Positions 1-5,455 of a stretch of 7,392 nucleotides of DNA are shown piece after piece. The notes under the pieces were generated by a model, which was given only the letters and a program-made list of their open reading frames with translations, had not been told where the DNA came from and searched no databases. Numbering within the stretch: the stretch's first letter is position 1; each line of letters starts with the position of its first letter. The DNA is from Spirochaetia bacterium (GTDB taxonomy: Bacteria > Spirochaetota > Spirochaetia > Treponematales > Breznakiellaceae): contig BOBW01000080.1 of NCBI GenBank assembly GCA_026002595.1, positions 1-7,392 of the forward strand. The letters are read 5' to 3'. The translations under genes and the position numbers were made by a program.

Positions 1-466
1 TCCCTTTAAAACTGGTCCCGTTTTCCCGGAGAATATTCACCTCGTCTTCCGCGTCACCGGAAAGGATACGGTCCTTGTCCGCCCAGTCAAGTTTTCCTGT
101 TTCAATGGTCATATCTTCGGAATCAATGGCGATACTGACCCCCTCCCGCAGATTGACATCCCCTGAATCAAGGTCCACATGGGCGGTCCCCGCATGGCCT
201 ACGGCATTCACTTCTTCCCCATGGTGATCAAACTGTTCAAAGGTAAAATTCCGCAGTTCCATGACCTGGCGTTCCTCATACCGTTCCGCCAATTCCGCCC
301 GGAAACGCACCTGGGGATCCCCGCTCCGTACCCGGACGTACTCCACATCGGTCATCACAATATCGGGGAGCCCGCCGTCCTCCCCGGCCTCATCACCGTA
401 ATCAAAGGAACAGGCGTTCATGAGGATGAATACCGAAAGGGCGATAAGGAACTGCCGGAGCTTCAC
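1..466 (-). CDS. lptC: LptC-family lipoprotein (partial, 3' end outside window)
   Basis: About 155 residues are visible from a GTG start at 466; the gene runs off the left edge. The N-terminus (MKLRQFLIALSVFILMNAC) is a short basic stretch plus hydrophobic segment ending at Cys19, a relaxed lipobox of the kind common in spirochaetes, so the protein is probably lipidated. The rest resembles LptC (YrbK/DUF1239): a beta-rich chain with an early 'DVEYVRVRSGDPQVRFRAE' segment, then 'GTAHVDLDSGDVNLREGV' and 'LSGDAEDEVNILRENGTSF'. LptC links the inner-membrane LptBFG transporter to periplasmic LptA in lipopolysaccharide export. Many treponemes lack classical LPS, so the cargo here is uncertain. The GTG overlaps the pyrG TGA in a GTGA tetranucleotide, indicating translational coupling. 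The start is chosen from that overlap and the signal sequence. The family call rests on sequence pattern only; lptA and lptB would be expected just past the left edge. Confidence 0.75.
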   Translation of the reverse strand, partial: MKLRQFLIALSVFILMNACSFDYGDEAGEDGGLPDIVMTDVEYVRVRSGDPQVRFRAELAERYEERQVMELRNFTFEQFDHHGEEVNAVGHAGTAHVDLDSGDVNLREGVSIAIDSEDMTIETGKLDWADKDRILSGDAEDEVNILRENGTSFKG

Positions 467-2079
467 TTCTTTTGATCCCTCACCGCGGCGATAAAGTCCC
501 GGAAAAGGGGGCTGGCGGCGGTAGGCTTGGATTTAAACTCCGGGTGAAACTGGACGCCAAGACCCCAGGGATGGTCCGGCCATTCCACACATTCCACCAG
601 ACTGCCATCGGGGGTAAGGGCGCCGATTTTGAGGCCCGAATTCGCCATTTCCGTGCGGTACTTGTTGGCAAATTCATAGCGGTGCCGGTGGCGTTCCCAG
701 ATGTTTTTTTCCTTATAGGCGGCAAGTATGCGGGTCCCCGGCTCCGCCACGGTTTCACTTTTTCCCAGCCGCATGGTCCCCCCGTAGTTTTTCACATCAA
801 CCTGCTCTTCCAAAAGGCTGATCACCGGATGTTTGGAATCCTGGTTGAACTCGGTGGAATCCGCGTCCTCCCAGCCCAGCACATTCCGGCCCCAGTCGAT
901 CACCATGATCTGCATCCCCAGGCAAATGCCGAAGTAGGGGACCTTGTTGGTCCGGGCCCAGGCCGCCGCCTTAACCATACCGTTGATCCCCCGCTGGCCG
1001 AAACCGCCGGGCACCAGGAGGCCGTCGATTTTCTCTTCCCCGTTAAGAACGGTATCAACATTTTCAGCCTCTTCCAGTTGGGAGGAGTCGATTTTAACCA
1101 GCTCCACCTCTACGGCGCATTCCAGCCCAGCATGGAACAGGGCTTCGTACACCGATTTATAGGCGTCATGGAGTTCCATGTACTTGCCCACGATGCCGAT
1201 CCGCACCTTGCCCTTACGCTTGGCAAAGCGCTCCATCATGGAATACCAGGCATTCAGCTTTGCGTGGCGGCTTTCAACCCCCATCTTTTTTAGAACAACC
1301 TGATCCAGCTTCTGGTTAAAGAAAATGATCGGAATTTCGTAAATAGTGGTGTCCACATCGTAGGAAGTAAAAACCGCGTCACTTTCCACATTGGTAAAAA
1401 GGGCGATCTTGCGGCGGGTGCTCTCGTCCAGCATCACCGGGGCGCGGCAGATCAGCACATCAGGCTGAATTCCCATTTCCTGCATAGCCTTGACCGAATG
1501 CTGGGTGGGCTTGGTCTTGAGTTCCCCCCCGGCAACCTCGGGGATCAGGGTGAGATGGACCGAAAGGGCATTGGTCCGTCCCGATTCATGAATAAGCTGC
1601 CGGGCCGCTTCGAGGAAGGGAATGGACTCAATGTCCCCCACGGTGCCGCCAATCTCCACGATCACCACATCGGTGTCGGGGTCCTCTTTGGCAACCGCCA
1701 GAATCCGGCTCTTGATCTCGTCGGTGATGTGGGGGATAACCTGGACACAGCGGCCCAGAAAGCGCCCTTCCCGCTCCTTGCGGATCACCGCCTCGTAGAC
1801 CTGGCCGGTGGTGATCGAATTGGCCCGCGAAAGGGGACTCCCGGTAAACCGGGCGTAGTTCCCCAGGTCCAGGTCCGTCTCGGCCCCGTCGTCGGTAACG
1901 TACACCTCGCCGTGCTGATAGGGACTCATGGTCCCTGCGTCCACATTGATGTAAGGGTCGCACTTGACCATGCGGACATTCAGCCCCCGGCTTTCCAGCA
2001 AAGCCCCCAGGGAAGAAGCGGCCACACCCTTCCCCAAACTGGAACACACTCCCCCTGAGACAAAAATAAACTTATTCAT
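463..2079 (-). CDS. pyrG: CTP synthase (glutamine-hydrolysing)
   Basis: A full-length 538-residue CTP synthase, the cytosolic enzyme that converts UTP to CTP using ATP and glutamine-derived ammonia, the last step of de novo pyrimidine nucleotide synthesis. The N-terminal synthetase domain (about 1-270) starts with the family hallmark FVSGGVCSSLGKG (P-loop, residues 6-18), followed by KCDPYINVDAGTMSP (39-53), DGAETDLDLGNYARF (64-78) and VEIGGTVGDIES (141-152). The class I glutamine amidotransferase domain (about 292-535) has the oxyanion motif PGGFGQRG (357-364), nucleophile Cys386 in GICLGMQ, and His512 and Glu514 in FHPEF, so the catalytic set is intact. The start is fixed because the conserved domain begins at residue 4. 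The stop overlaps the downstream LptC-like start by 4 bp. A promoter lies so close to the ATG that the mRNA may be leaderless. Confidence 0.98.
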   Translation of the reverse strand: MNKFIFVSGGVCSSLGKGVAASSLGALLESRGLNVRMVKCDPYINVDAGTMSPYQHGEVYVTDDGAETDLDLGNYARFTGSPLSRANSITTGQVYEAVIRKEREGRFLGRCVQVIPHITDEIKSRILAVAKEDPDTDVVIVEIGGTVGDIESIPFLEAARQLIHESGRTNALSVHLTLIPEVAGGELKTKPTQHSVKAMQEMGIQPDVLICRAPVMLDESTRRKIALFTNVESDAVFTSYDVDTTIYEIPIIFFNQKLDQVVLKKMGVESRHAKLNAWYSMMERFAKRKGKVRIGIVGKYMELHDAYKSVYEALFHAGLECAVEVELVKIDSSQLEEAENVDTVLNGEEKIDGLLVPGGFGQRGINGMVKAAAWARTNKVPYFGICLGMQIMVIDWGRNVLGWEDADSTEFNQDSKHPVISLLEEQVDVKNYGGTMRLGKSETVAEPGTRILAAYKEKNIWERHRHRYEFANKYRTEMANSGLKIGALTPDGSLVECVEWPDHPWGLGVQFHPEFKSKPTAASPLFRDFIAAVRDQKK

Positions 2080-2087
2080 GTAAAACT

Positions 2088-2116
2088 ATTATCCCGAGGG
2101 GCGGGGGCTTGGTCAA
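2088..2116 (-). promoter_or_regulatory. sigma70-type promoter of pyrG
   Basis: Read on the minus strand: -35 TTGACC at 2116-2111, a 17-bp GC-rich spacer, and -10 GATAAT at 2093-2088. Both hexamers match consensus at five of six positions with ideal spacing. Only 8 bases separate the -10 from the ATG at 2079, so transcription should begin at about 2081-2082, leaving a leader of roughly 2-3 nt. No Shine-Dalgarno sequence lies in that interval. Confidence 0.7.
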
Positions 2117-2134
2117 TGGCCAGATAACCATAGA

Positions 2135-2140
2135 TATACT
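2135..2140 (+). promoter_or_regulatory. possible -10 element of the CheR-like gene
   Basis: TATACT matches the -10 consensus at five of six positions, about 14 bases ahead of the ATG at 2155. No good -35 hexamer is present at 16-18 bp spacing, and no Shine-Dalgarno sequence precedes the ATG. If the element is used, the leader is about 8 nt. The pyrG promoter points the other way in the same 75-bp gap, so the two would compete for space. Low confidence because the -35 is missing. Confidence 0.3.
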
Positions 2141-2154
2141 AAAATCATAAACCC

Positions 2155-2778
2155 ATGGCAGATGATGTATTCCTTTCCGATTTAACCCGTTTTTTTCGCA
2201 ATCAGGCCCACTTTGAGGCACTTGAGCATTATGTTATCCCGGAATTGATGAGGATCAAAAAAGCCGCGGGGAACACCGCCATCAAAATCTGGAGCGCCGG
2301 CTGCTCCACCGGGGAAGAACCCTATTCCATCGCCATGCTTTTAAGCGAAATACTCCCCCCGCCCTGGACATTCGAGATTGTTGCCGGGGATATCAGCCGG
2401 AGAAGCCTCGCGGCCGCCAAAGAAGGGTTCTATGCGGACAGCCGGATCACCGACATCGGCGATAATTACCTCAAAAAATATTCTGATAAAGTTGAAGGCG
2501 GTTACAAGATTCACACCGACATCAAATCTAAAATACGATTCGATCATCAGGATCTGAAAAACGGTTTAACCCTGCAAAACATGGACATTGTTTTTTGCCG
2601 GAATGTGCTCATCTATTTTGATGAAGAGGCCAAGGCCGCGCTTGTGGACCGTCTCTGGGATTCCATGGCGGCTAAATCTTTTTTATTCATCGGGAATTCG
2701 GAAACCCTCTTCGGCATGGATACCCAATTCGAGTTTGTCAAAACAAAATGGGCCGCGCTGTACCGGAAGTTTACCTGA
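2155..2778 (+). CDS. CheR-type SAM-dependent methyltransferase lacking the N-terminal domain
   Basis: A 207-residue protein matching the catalytic part of CheR, which transfers methyl groups from S-adenosylmethionine to glutamates of chemoreceptors. Visible motifs: LTRFFRNQAHFEAL (10-23), equivalent to the 'T.FFR...HF..L' linker; the SAM-binding SAGCSTGEEPYSIAM (47-61); GDIS (78-81); FCRNVLIYF (147-155); and IGNSETLFG (179-187). The region around 109-136 fits the beta-subdomain. Typical CheR is about 270-290 residues; the helical domain that normally precedes the FFR motif is absent. The start is the first ATG after an in-frame TAA at 2140-2142, and pyrG begins on the other strand only 75 bp away, so no room exists for the missing part. 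It may be a diverged CheR paralogue or a remnant that kept its catalytic core. No other chemotaxis gene is in the window. Confidence 0.85.
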   Translation: MADDVFLSDLTRFFRNQAHFEALEHYVIPELMRIKKAAGNTAIKIWSAGCSTGEEPYSIAMLLSEILPPPWTFEIVAGDISRRSLAAAKEGFYADSRITDIGDNYLKKYSDKVEGGYKIHTDIKSKIRFDHQDLKNGLTLQNMDIVFCRNVLIYFDEEAKAALVDRLWDSMAAKSFLFIGNSETLFGMDTQFEFVKTKWAALYRKFT

Positions 2779-2807
2779 GCTAAAAAATGGAGGGCACGGC
2801 CTTGATG

Positions 2808-2829
2808 ATGTATCTCAAATGTGATACAT
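2808..2829. promoter_or_regulatory. candidate toxin-antitoxin operator (inverted repeat)
   Basis: ATGTATC (2808-2814) and GATACAT (2823-2829) are perfect inverted 7-mers separated by 8 bases, ending 18 bases upstream of the antitoxin ATG. Phd/YefM antitoxins usually bind such a dyad to repress their own operon. A weak promoter may overlap it: TTGATG at 2802-2807, a 17-bp spacer, TACATT at 2825-2830. That -10 would put the transcript start at about 2837, inside the Shine-Dalgarno sequence, so the exact promoter is uncertain. Confidence 0.5.
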
Positions 2830-2847
2830 TAATACAAGGAGCTTATA

Positions 2848-3132
2848 ATGCAGAATATACAGGCAAGGCCGGTACGGGACTTACGGAACCATTATGCCGA
2901 AATTGAAACCCTTCTGGACAACCACGACCCGGTGATCATTACCAAAAATGGCCGGGGTGCAGCGGTTCTTATGAATATAGAAGATTACGCAAAAATTGAA
3001 GAATACCAGCATTATATGTATATAGCGGAGAAGCTCAGGGAAGCGGAACAGGAAGCAGCCTCCCCCGGCACCGAATGGCAGGATTATAAGGATGTATTCC
3101 GCCGTTTAAGAAAAAAATATGACGGTTTATGA
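2848..3132 (+). CDS. Phd/YefM-family antitoxin
   Basis: A 94-residue protein with the Phd/YefM layout. The N-terminal DNA-binding part reads IQARPVRDLRNHYAEI (4-19), followed by 'DPVIITKNGRGAAVLMNIEDY' (about 28-48), the family's 'vitknGr..avlm..edY' signature. The charged, probably flexible C-terminus (about 58-94) is where such antitoxins wrap and neutralise the toxin. AAGGAG at 2836-2841 lies 6 bases before the ATG, a strong ribosome site that fixes the start. Its last 14 bases overlap the toxin start, the usual arrangement for coupled type II pairs. It should bind the upstream inverted repeat, alone or with the toxin. Base composition is more AT-rich than the flanking genes, which fits a horizontally moved module. 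Confidence 0.9.
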   Translation: MQNIQARPVRDLRNHYAEIETLLDNHDPVIITKNGRGAAVLMNIEDYAKIEEYQHYMYIAEKLREAEQEAASPGTEWQDYKDVFRRLRKKYDGL

Positions 3133-3418
3133 GCTAAAACTCTTAAAACGGGCCGCTGCCGACATTGAAAATATTTGCCGGTATCTATCCCAATTTTACC
3201 CTGGTACCGCAGGACGATTCCTTGACGCCCTTGAACAGAGCCTAGACGGTCTGACGCAAAATCCCTATATGTACGCTGCATACGAGAGAAATAAAACCTA
3301 CCATAGGGCGATTGTTCAAGACTATCTGGTATTCTATAAAATTTTCAAATCCAGCAAGGCAATCCGGGTCTATCGAGTTCTGCACGGAAAAAGAAATATT
3401 GAATATTTTTTGAAATAA
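3119..3418 (+). CDS. RelE/ParE-family toxin
   Basis: A 99-residue protein with the RelE/ParE fold pattern: beta strand YELKLLKRAAADIENI (4-19), a helical hairpin through 'GTAGRFLDALEQSLDGLTQNP', then a sheet with 'YHRAIVQDYLVFYKIF' and 'IRVYRVLHGKRNIEYFL' (82-98). The ending 'v.rv.HgkR.i..ll' is typical. RelE members cleave ribosome-bound mRNA and ParE members poison DNA gyrase; the sequence alone does not tell me which applies. The start overlaps the antitoxin stop by 14 bases, so production should be coupled to antitoxin translation. No frameshift is seen and the toxin looks intact. The 3' end is AT-rich and is followed within 14 bases by a GC-rich repeat unit. Confidence 0.88.
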   Translation: MTVYELKLLKRAAADIENICRYLSQFYPGTAGRFLDALEQSLDGLTQNPYMYAAYERNKTYHRAIVQDYLVFYKIFKSSKAIRVYRVLHGKRNIEYFLK

Positions 3419-3431
3419 ACGCCTCTTACCC

Positions 3432-3507
3432 GAAGGGAACCTCACCTTTTAGGTTCGGTTGTATGTTCAAGAAGGGAACCTCACCCTTCGGGTTCGGTTG
3501 CATGTTC
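3432..3507. repeat. two-copy imperfect tandem repeat, 39-bp period
   Basis: Copy 1 (3432-3468) and copy 2 (3471-3507) are 37-mers that agree at 33 of 37 positions; all four differences are C/T or A/G transitions. Copy 2 contains the stop codon and the last codons of the minus-strand RicT gene. Copy 1 lies just beyond it in the same frame and also contains a stop. Each copy can fold: copy 1 through GAACCT/AGGTTC and copy 2 through GAAGGG/CCCTTC. No T-run follows, so neither is a standard intrinsic terminator, although they sit between convergent genes. Confidence 0.85.
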
Positions 3508-4470
3508 GGTCGCTTTCGTAATGCGCCAGCGGCCTTCAACTTTTTCAAAGCTGGAGGCGGGGACGGTGATGACGCGGCCTTCTTCGGAGGAAAGGCGGAG
3601 CTGGCCCATGACTACGTTCACTTCCGTGACGCGCCAGGCGCTGTCTTCGTAGTTTATCCGGGCCCCTTCCTGGGGAATTTTGCGGCGGGCTTCGCTGTAG
3701 AAGTTGTGTTCATAAGAGAGACAGCAGAGGAGGCGGCCGCAGGGGCCTGAGATTTTCATGGAATTGAGGGAGAGGTTTTGGTCCTTGGCCATTTTGATGG
3801 ACACGGGCCTGAGTTTGTCCGAGACTGCGTGGCAGCAGTAACAGCGGCCGCAGACCCCGAGGCCGCCCACAACACGGGCCTCGTCACGGACCCCGATCTG
3901 GCGCAGTTCTATCCGCATCTTGAAGATGTTCACCAGGTCCTTTACCAGTTCCCGAAAATCCACCCGGCTTTCCGAGGTAAAGAAAAAGAGGATCTTCGGT
4001 TCCTCAAGGAGGTAATGGACCGAGACCAGCTTCATCTCCAGCCGGTGGGCGTCGATCTTTTCCTTGCAGATTTGAAAGGCGTCCTGTGCCTGGGTCCGGT
4101 TATAAGCGGCCTGTTCCAGGTCATCCTTTGAGGCAGGCCGTTCGATCCAGGCGATGTCGGATAAGGGGCTGCCGCTGTTCCGGTGGACCGGGCCGATAAC
4201 CTGGGCCAGATCCCGGCCGTACCGGGTGGGCACCAGCACCATGGAAGTGGGGGGAAGGGGATCGCCCTTATACACGGCAAGGAAGGTTTCGTTGGAATAG
4301 AAAAGCCGCAGCCGGTAAACCGGCGTCCCCGCTTCAACGGGCCCGTGGCTGCCGGTTTCCACCGCAATACCGGCGCTTTCCAGTTCCTGTTCCTCGGCAT
4401 TGTCCTCCAGGGCGGAAATATCCTCATCTATGTCGTCCGGCAAAATGCCGTCATCATCCTGATCGCTCAT
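3481..4470 (-). CDS. ricT: RicT/YaaT family (PSP1 domain) protein
   Basis: A 329-residue PSP1-domain protein. In Bacillus subtilis, RicT (YaaT) forms the iron-sulfur Ric complex that assists RNase Y-dependent mRNA processing; the partners in this organism are unknown. The core runs from about 50 to 260. Signature cysteines are C207, C210, C212 and C213 in GVCGRCYCCHA, then C244, C249 and C250 in SGPCGRLLCCLSYEH. Between them is VSIKMAKDQNLSLNSMKISG (223-242), very close to the Bacillus pattern. The first 35 residues are very acidic and low in complexity (MSDQDDDGILPDDIDEDIS), an addition to the family core. The start is supported by AAGGAA about 9 bases upstream. The gene follows yaaR, with a hairpin in the 40-bp gap. 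Its final codons lie in the tandem repeat, giving a tail HATEPEG that looks recently acquired or duplicated. Confidence 0.93.
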   Translation of the reverse strand: MSDQDDDGILPDDIDEDISALEDNAEEQELESAGIAVETGSHGPVEAGTPVYRLRLFYSNETFLAVYKGDPLPPTSMVLVPTRYGRDLAQVIGPVHRNSGSPLSDIAWIERPASKDDLEQAAYNRTQAQDAFQICKEKIDAHRLEMKLVSVHYLLEEPKILFFFTSESRVDFRELVKDLVNIFKMRIELRQIGVRDEARVVGGLGVCGRCYCCHAVSDKLRPVSIKMAKDQNLSLNSMKISGPCGRLLCCLSYEHNFYSEARRKIPQEGARINYEDSAWRVTEVNVVMGQLRLSSEEGRVITVPASSFEKVEGRWRITKATEHATEPEG

Positions 4471-4489
4471 GTGCTTTTCCTTTTATCTC

Positions 4490-4518
4490 TACAATGAAAA
4501 ACAAAATTTTTCATTGTA
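4490..4518. repeat. 12-bp perfect AT-rich hairpin between yaaR and ricT
   Basis: TACAATGAAAAA (4490-4501) pairs exactly with TTTTTCATTGTA (4507-4518) around a 5-base loop. On the minus-strand transcript it spans the YaaR stop codon and ends about 20 bases before the RicT start, just ahead of the RicT ribosome site. The stem is AT-rich and no U-run follows, so it is not a convincing terminator. It could slow RNA decay, mark a processing site, or tune RicT relative to the upstream genes. Confidence 0.75.
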
Positions 4519-5023
4519 ATAAATCTACCAGAAGACCGGTGATCTCCTCAAGGCGGGCCAGCAGTTCCAGCTGGTTCATCTGGTTGGTCATCAGCATGGC
4601 GGCCATGTCCTCAAGCTTTTTGTCCACCACCTGGACCAGGGTGAATTTTTTGCGTTTCAAAAGGTTGGTCCCGCTGGTCTGCCTTTCTGTTGTGTAACCG
4701 TTTTCAACGACATAGTGCAGAAAATCCCGCACCGCCCGTTTATAGCGGATGATTTCCTCCGGGAAGGGCCGGTTCCGCAGTTCATCCCCGGCGCTGCGGA
4801 CATCATCCAGCAGTTGGTTGACCGCCTCTTCCGAAACGGGCAGCTCCTGGGGGGCGCCCAGCTCTGCCAGGGCCTCTTCCCGTGTGGTTTCCATAATTGA
4901 AGAAAACCGGGATTTTTTTACACCGGCCTTATCCTGGGCCTTTTTGGTTTCGGCTTTTACGTTGGCATAAGAGGCGGGGTTGAGAAAGGAGGCCGCCGGA
5001 TCAGGAAAATCAATCTTGGCCAT
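4511..5023 (-). CDS. yaaR: YaaR family (DUF327) protein
   Basis: A 170-residue, mostly helical, cytosolic protein matching the YaaR/DUF327 family, whose role is not established. Recognisable parts are 'SRFSSIMETTREE' (38-50), 'LLDDVRSAGDEL' (71-82), 'PEEIIRYKRAVRDFLHYVVENGY' (88-110) and a C-terminal helix 'FTLVQVVDKKLEDMAAML' (127-144). The start is taken as ATG at 5023, giving MAKIDFPDPAASF. The open frame extends further, but that part lies over the bactofilin gene in another frame and is rich in Arg and Pro, as expected of non-coding sequence. With this start it overlaps the bactofilin 3' end by 14 bases and has no clear ribosome site, so translation is probably coupled. It is directly followed by RicT; in Bacillus the pair is separated by holB, which is missing here. 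Confidence 0.85.
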   Translation of the reverse strand: MAKIDFPDPAASFLNPASYANVKAETKKAQDKAGVKKSRFSSIMETTREEALAELGAPQELPVSEEAVNQLLDDVRSAGDELRNRPFPEEIIRYKRAVRDFLHYVVENGYTTERQTSGTNLLKRKKFTLVQVVDKKLEDMAAMLMTNQMNQLELLARLEEITGLLVDLLQ

Positions 5024-5441
5024 AGGTTTTTGAGAATGAGGAAAGTGCGGATCTGATCCCCTGGGCGTCCCGCTGTTCGGAGACGGCCCTGGTCCAGCTT
5101 TCCTCCGTGGAACAGACCGCCACCTTGCCGTGGATAAGACAGCCCTCATCGGCCTGGATACGCCGGGTAATGATATCACCCAATACCAGGGCGGAGGAAT
5201 GAAGTACCAGTCCCTCGCTGGCAAGCACATTGCCGTACACCACCCCGCCGATGGTTATCACGGTGCCGCTGACATCGCCCTTCATCCGGGCGGCTTCCCC
5301 AATCACCACCCTGCCCTTTACGGTTACATCGCCCCGGACATTGCCGTCCACACGGGTAAATCCGCCGGTTTCAATGTCCCCTGAAACACTGGTATTGGCG
5401 CCTATAATGGTATTAATGGAAAAATCTGCTCTGCGGGCCAT
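5010..5441 (-). CDS. bactofilin
   Basis: A 143-residue bactofilin (CcmA family), a self-polymerising cytoskeletal protein that makes filaments without nucleotide. The central domain (about 10-107) is a run of short beta turns with regular glycine and valine spacing, as in 'GANTSVSGDIETGG', 'VDGNVRGDVTVKGRVVIGEA' and 'GDVSGTVITIGGVVYGNV', typical of the right-handed beta-helix. The N-terminal tail (MARRADFSIN) is short and the C-terminal tail (108-143) is probably disordered. It starts 14 bases after the M23 peptidase stop, so the two are almost certainly co-transcribed. In other bacteria, notably Helicobacter, bactofilins work with neighbouring M23 endopeptidases to set cell curvature, and the pairing here suggests the same. 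The ribosome site is weak (GAG about 10 bases upstream). Confidence 0.93.
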   Translation of the reverse strand: MARRADFSINTIIGANTSVSGDIETGGFTRVDGNVRGDVTVKGRVVIGEAARMKGDVSGTVITIGGVVYGNVLASEGLVLHSSALVLGDIITRRIQADEGCLIHGKVAVCSTEESWTRAVSEQRDAQGIRSALSSFSKTYGQD

Positions 5442-5455
5442 TATTGGAATCTCAA

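Noticed and set aside
472..1293. Long plus-strand open frame opposite pyrG
   Set aside because: It is antisense to a fully conserved CTP synthase gene and its protein has no recognisable motif; the same applies to the frame at 1498-2058.
3432..3507. CRISPR-like repeat pair
   Set aside because: There are only two imperfect copies with 2 bases between them, no spacers and no cas genes; copy 2 is part of the ricT coding end.
3463..4131. Plus-strand open frames opposite ricT
   Set aside because: They mirror conserved PSP1 codons and show no domain; GC-rich genes commonly give such antisense frames.
4490..4518. Intrinsic terminator after yaaR
   Set aside because: The stem is AT-rich and is not followed by a U-tract on either strand, and ricT lies immediately downstream with its own ribosome site.
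5024..5230. Possible 69-residue N-terminal extension of the YaaR protein from 5230
   Set aside because: It would overlap the bactofilin gene in another frame, is Arg/Pro-rich like a shadow frame, and the family similarity begins after the ATG at 5023.
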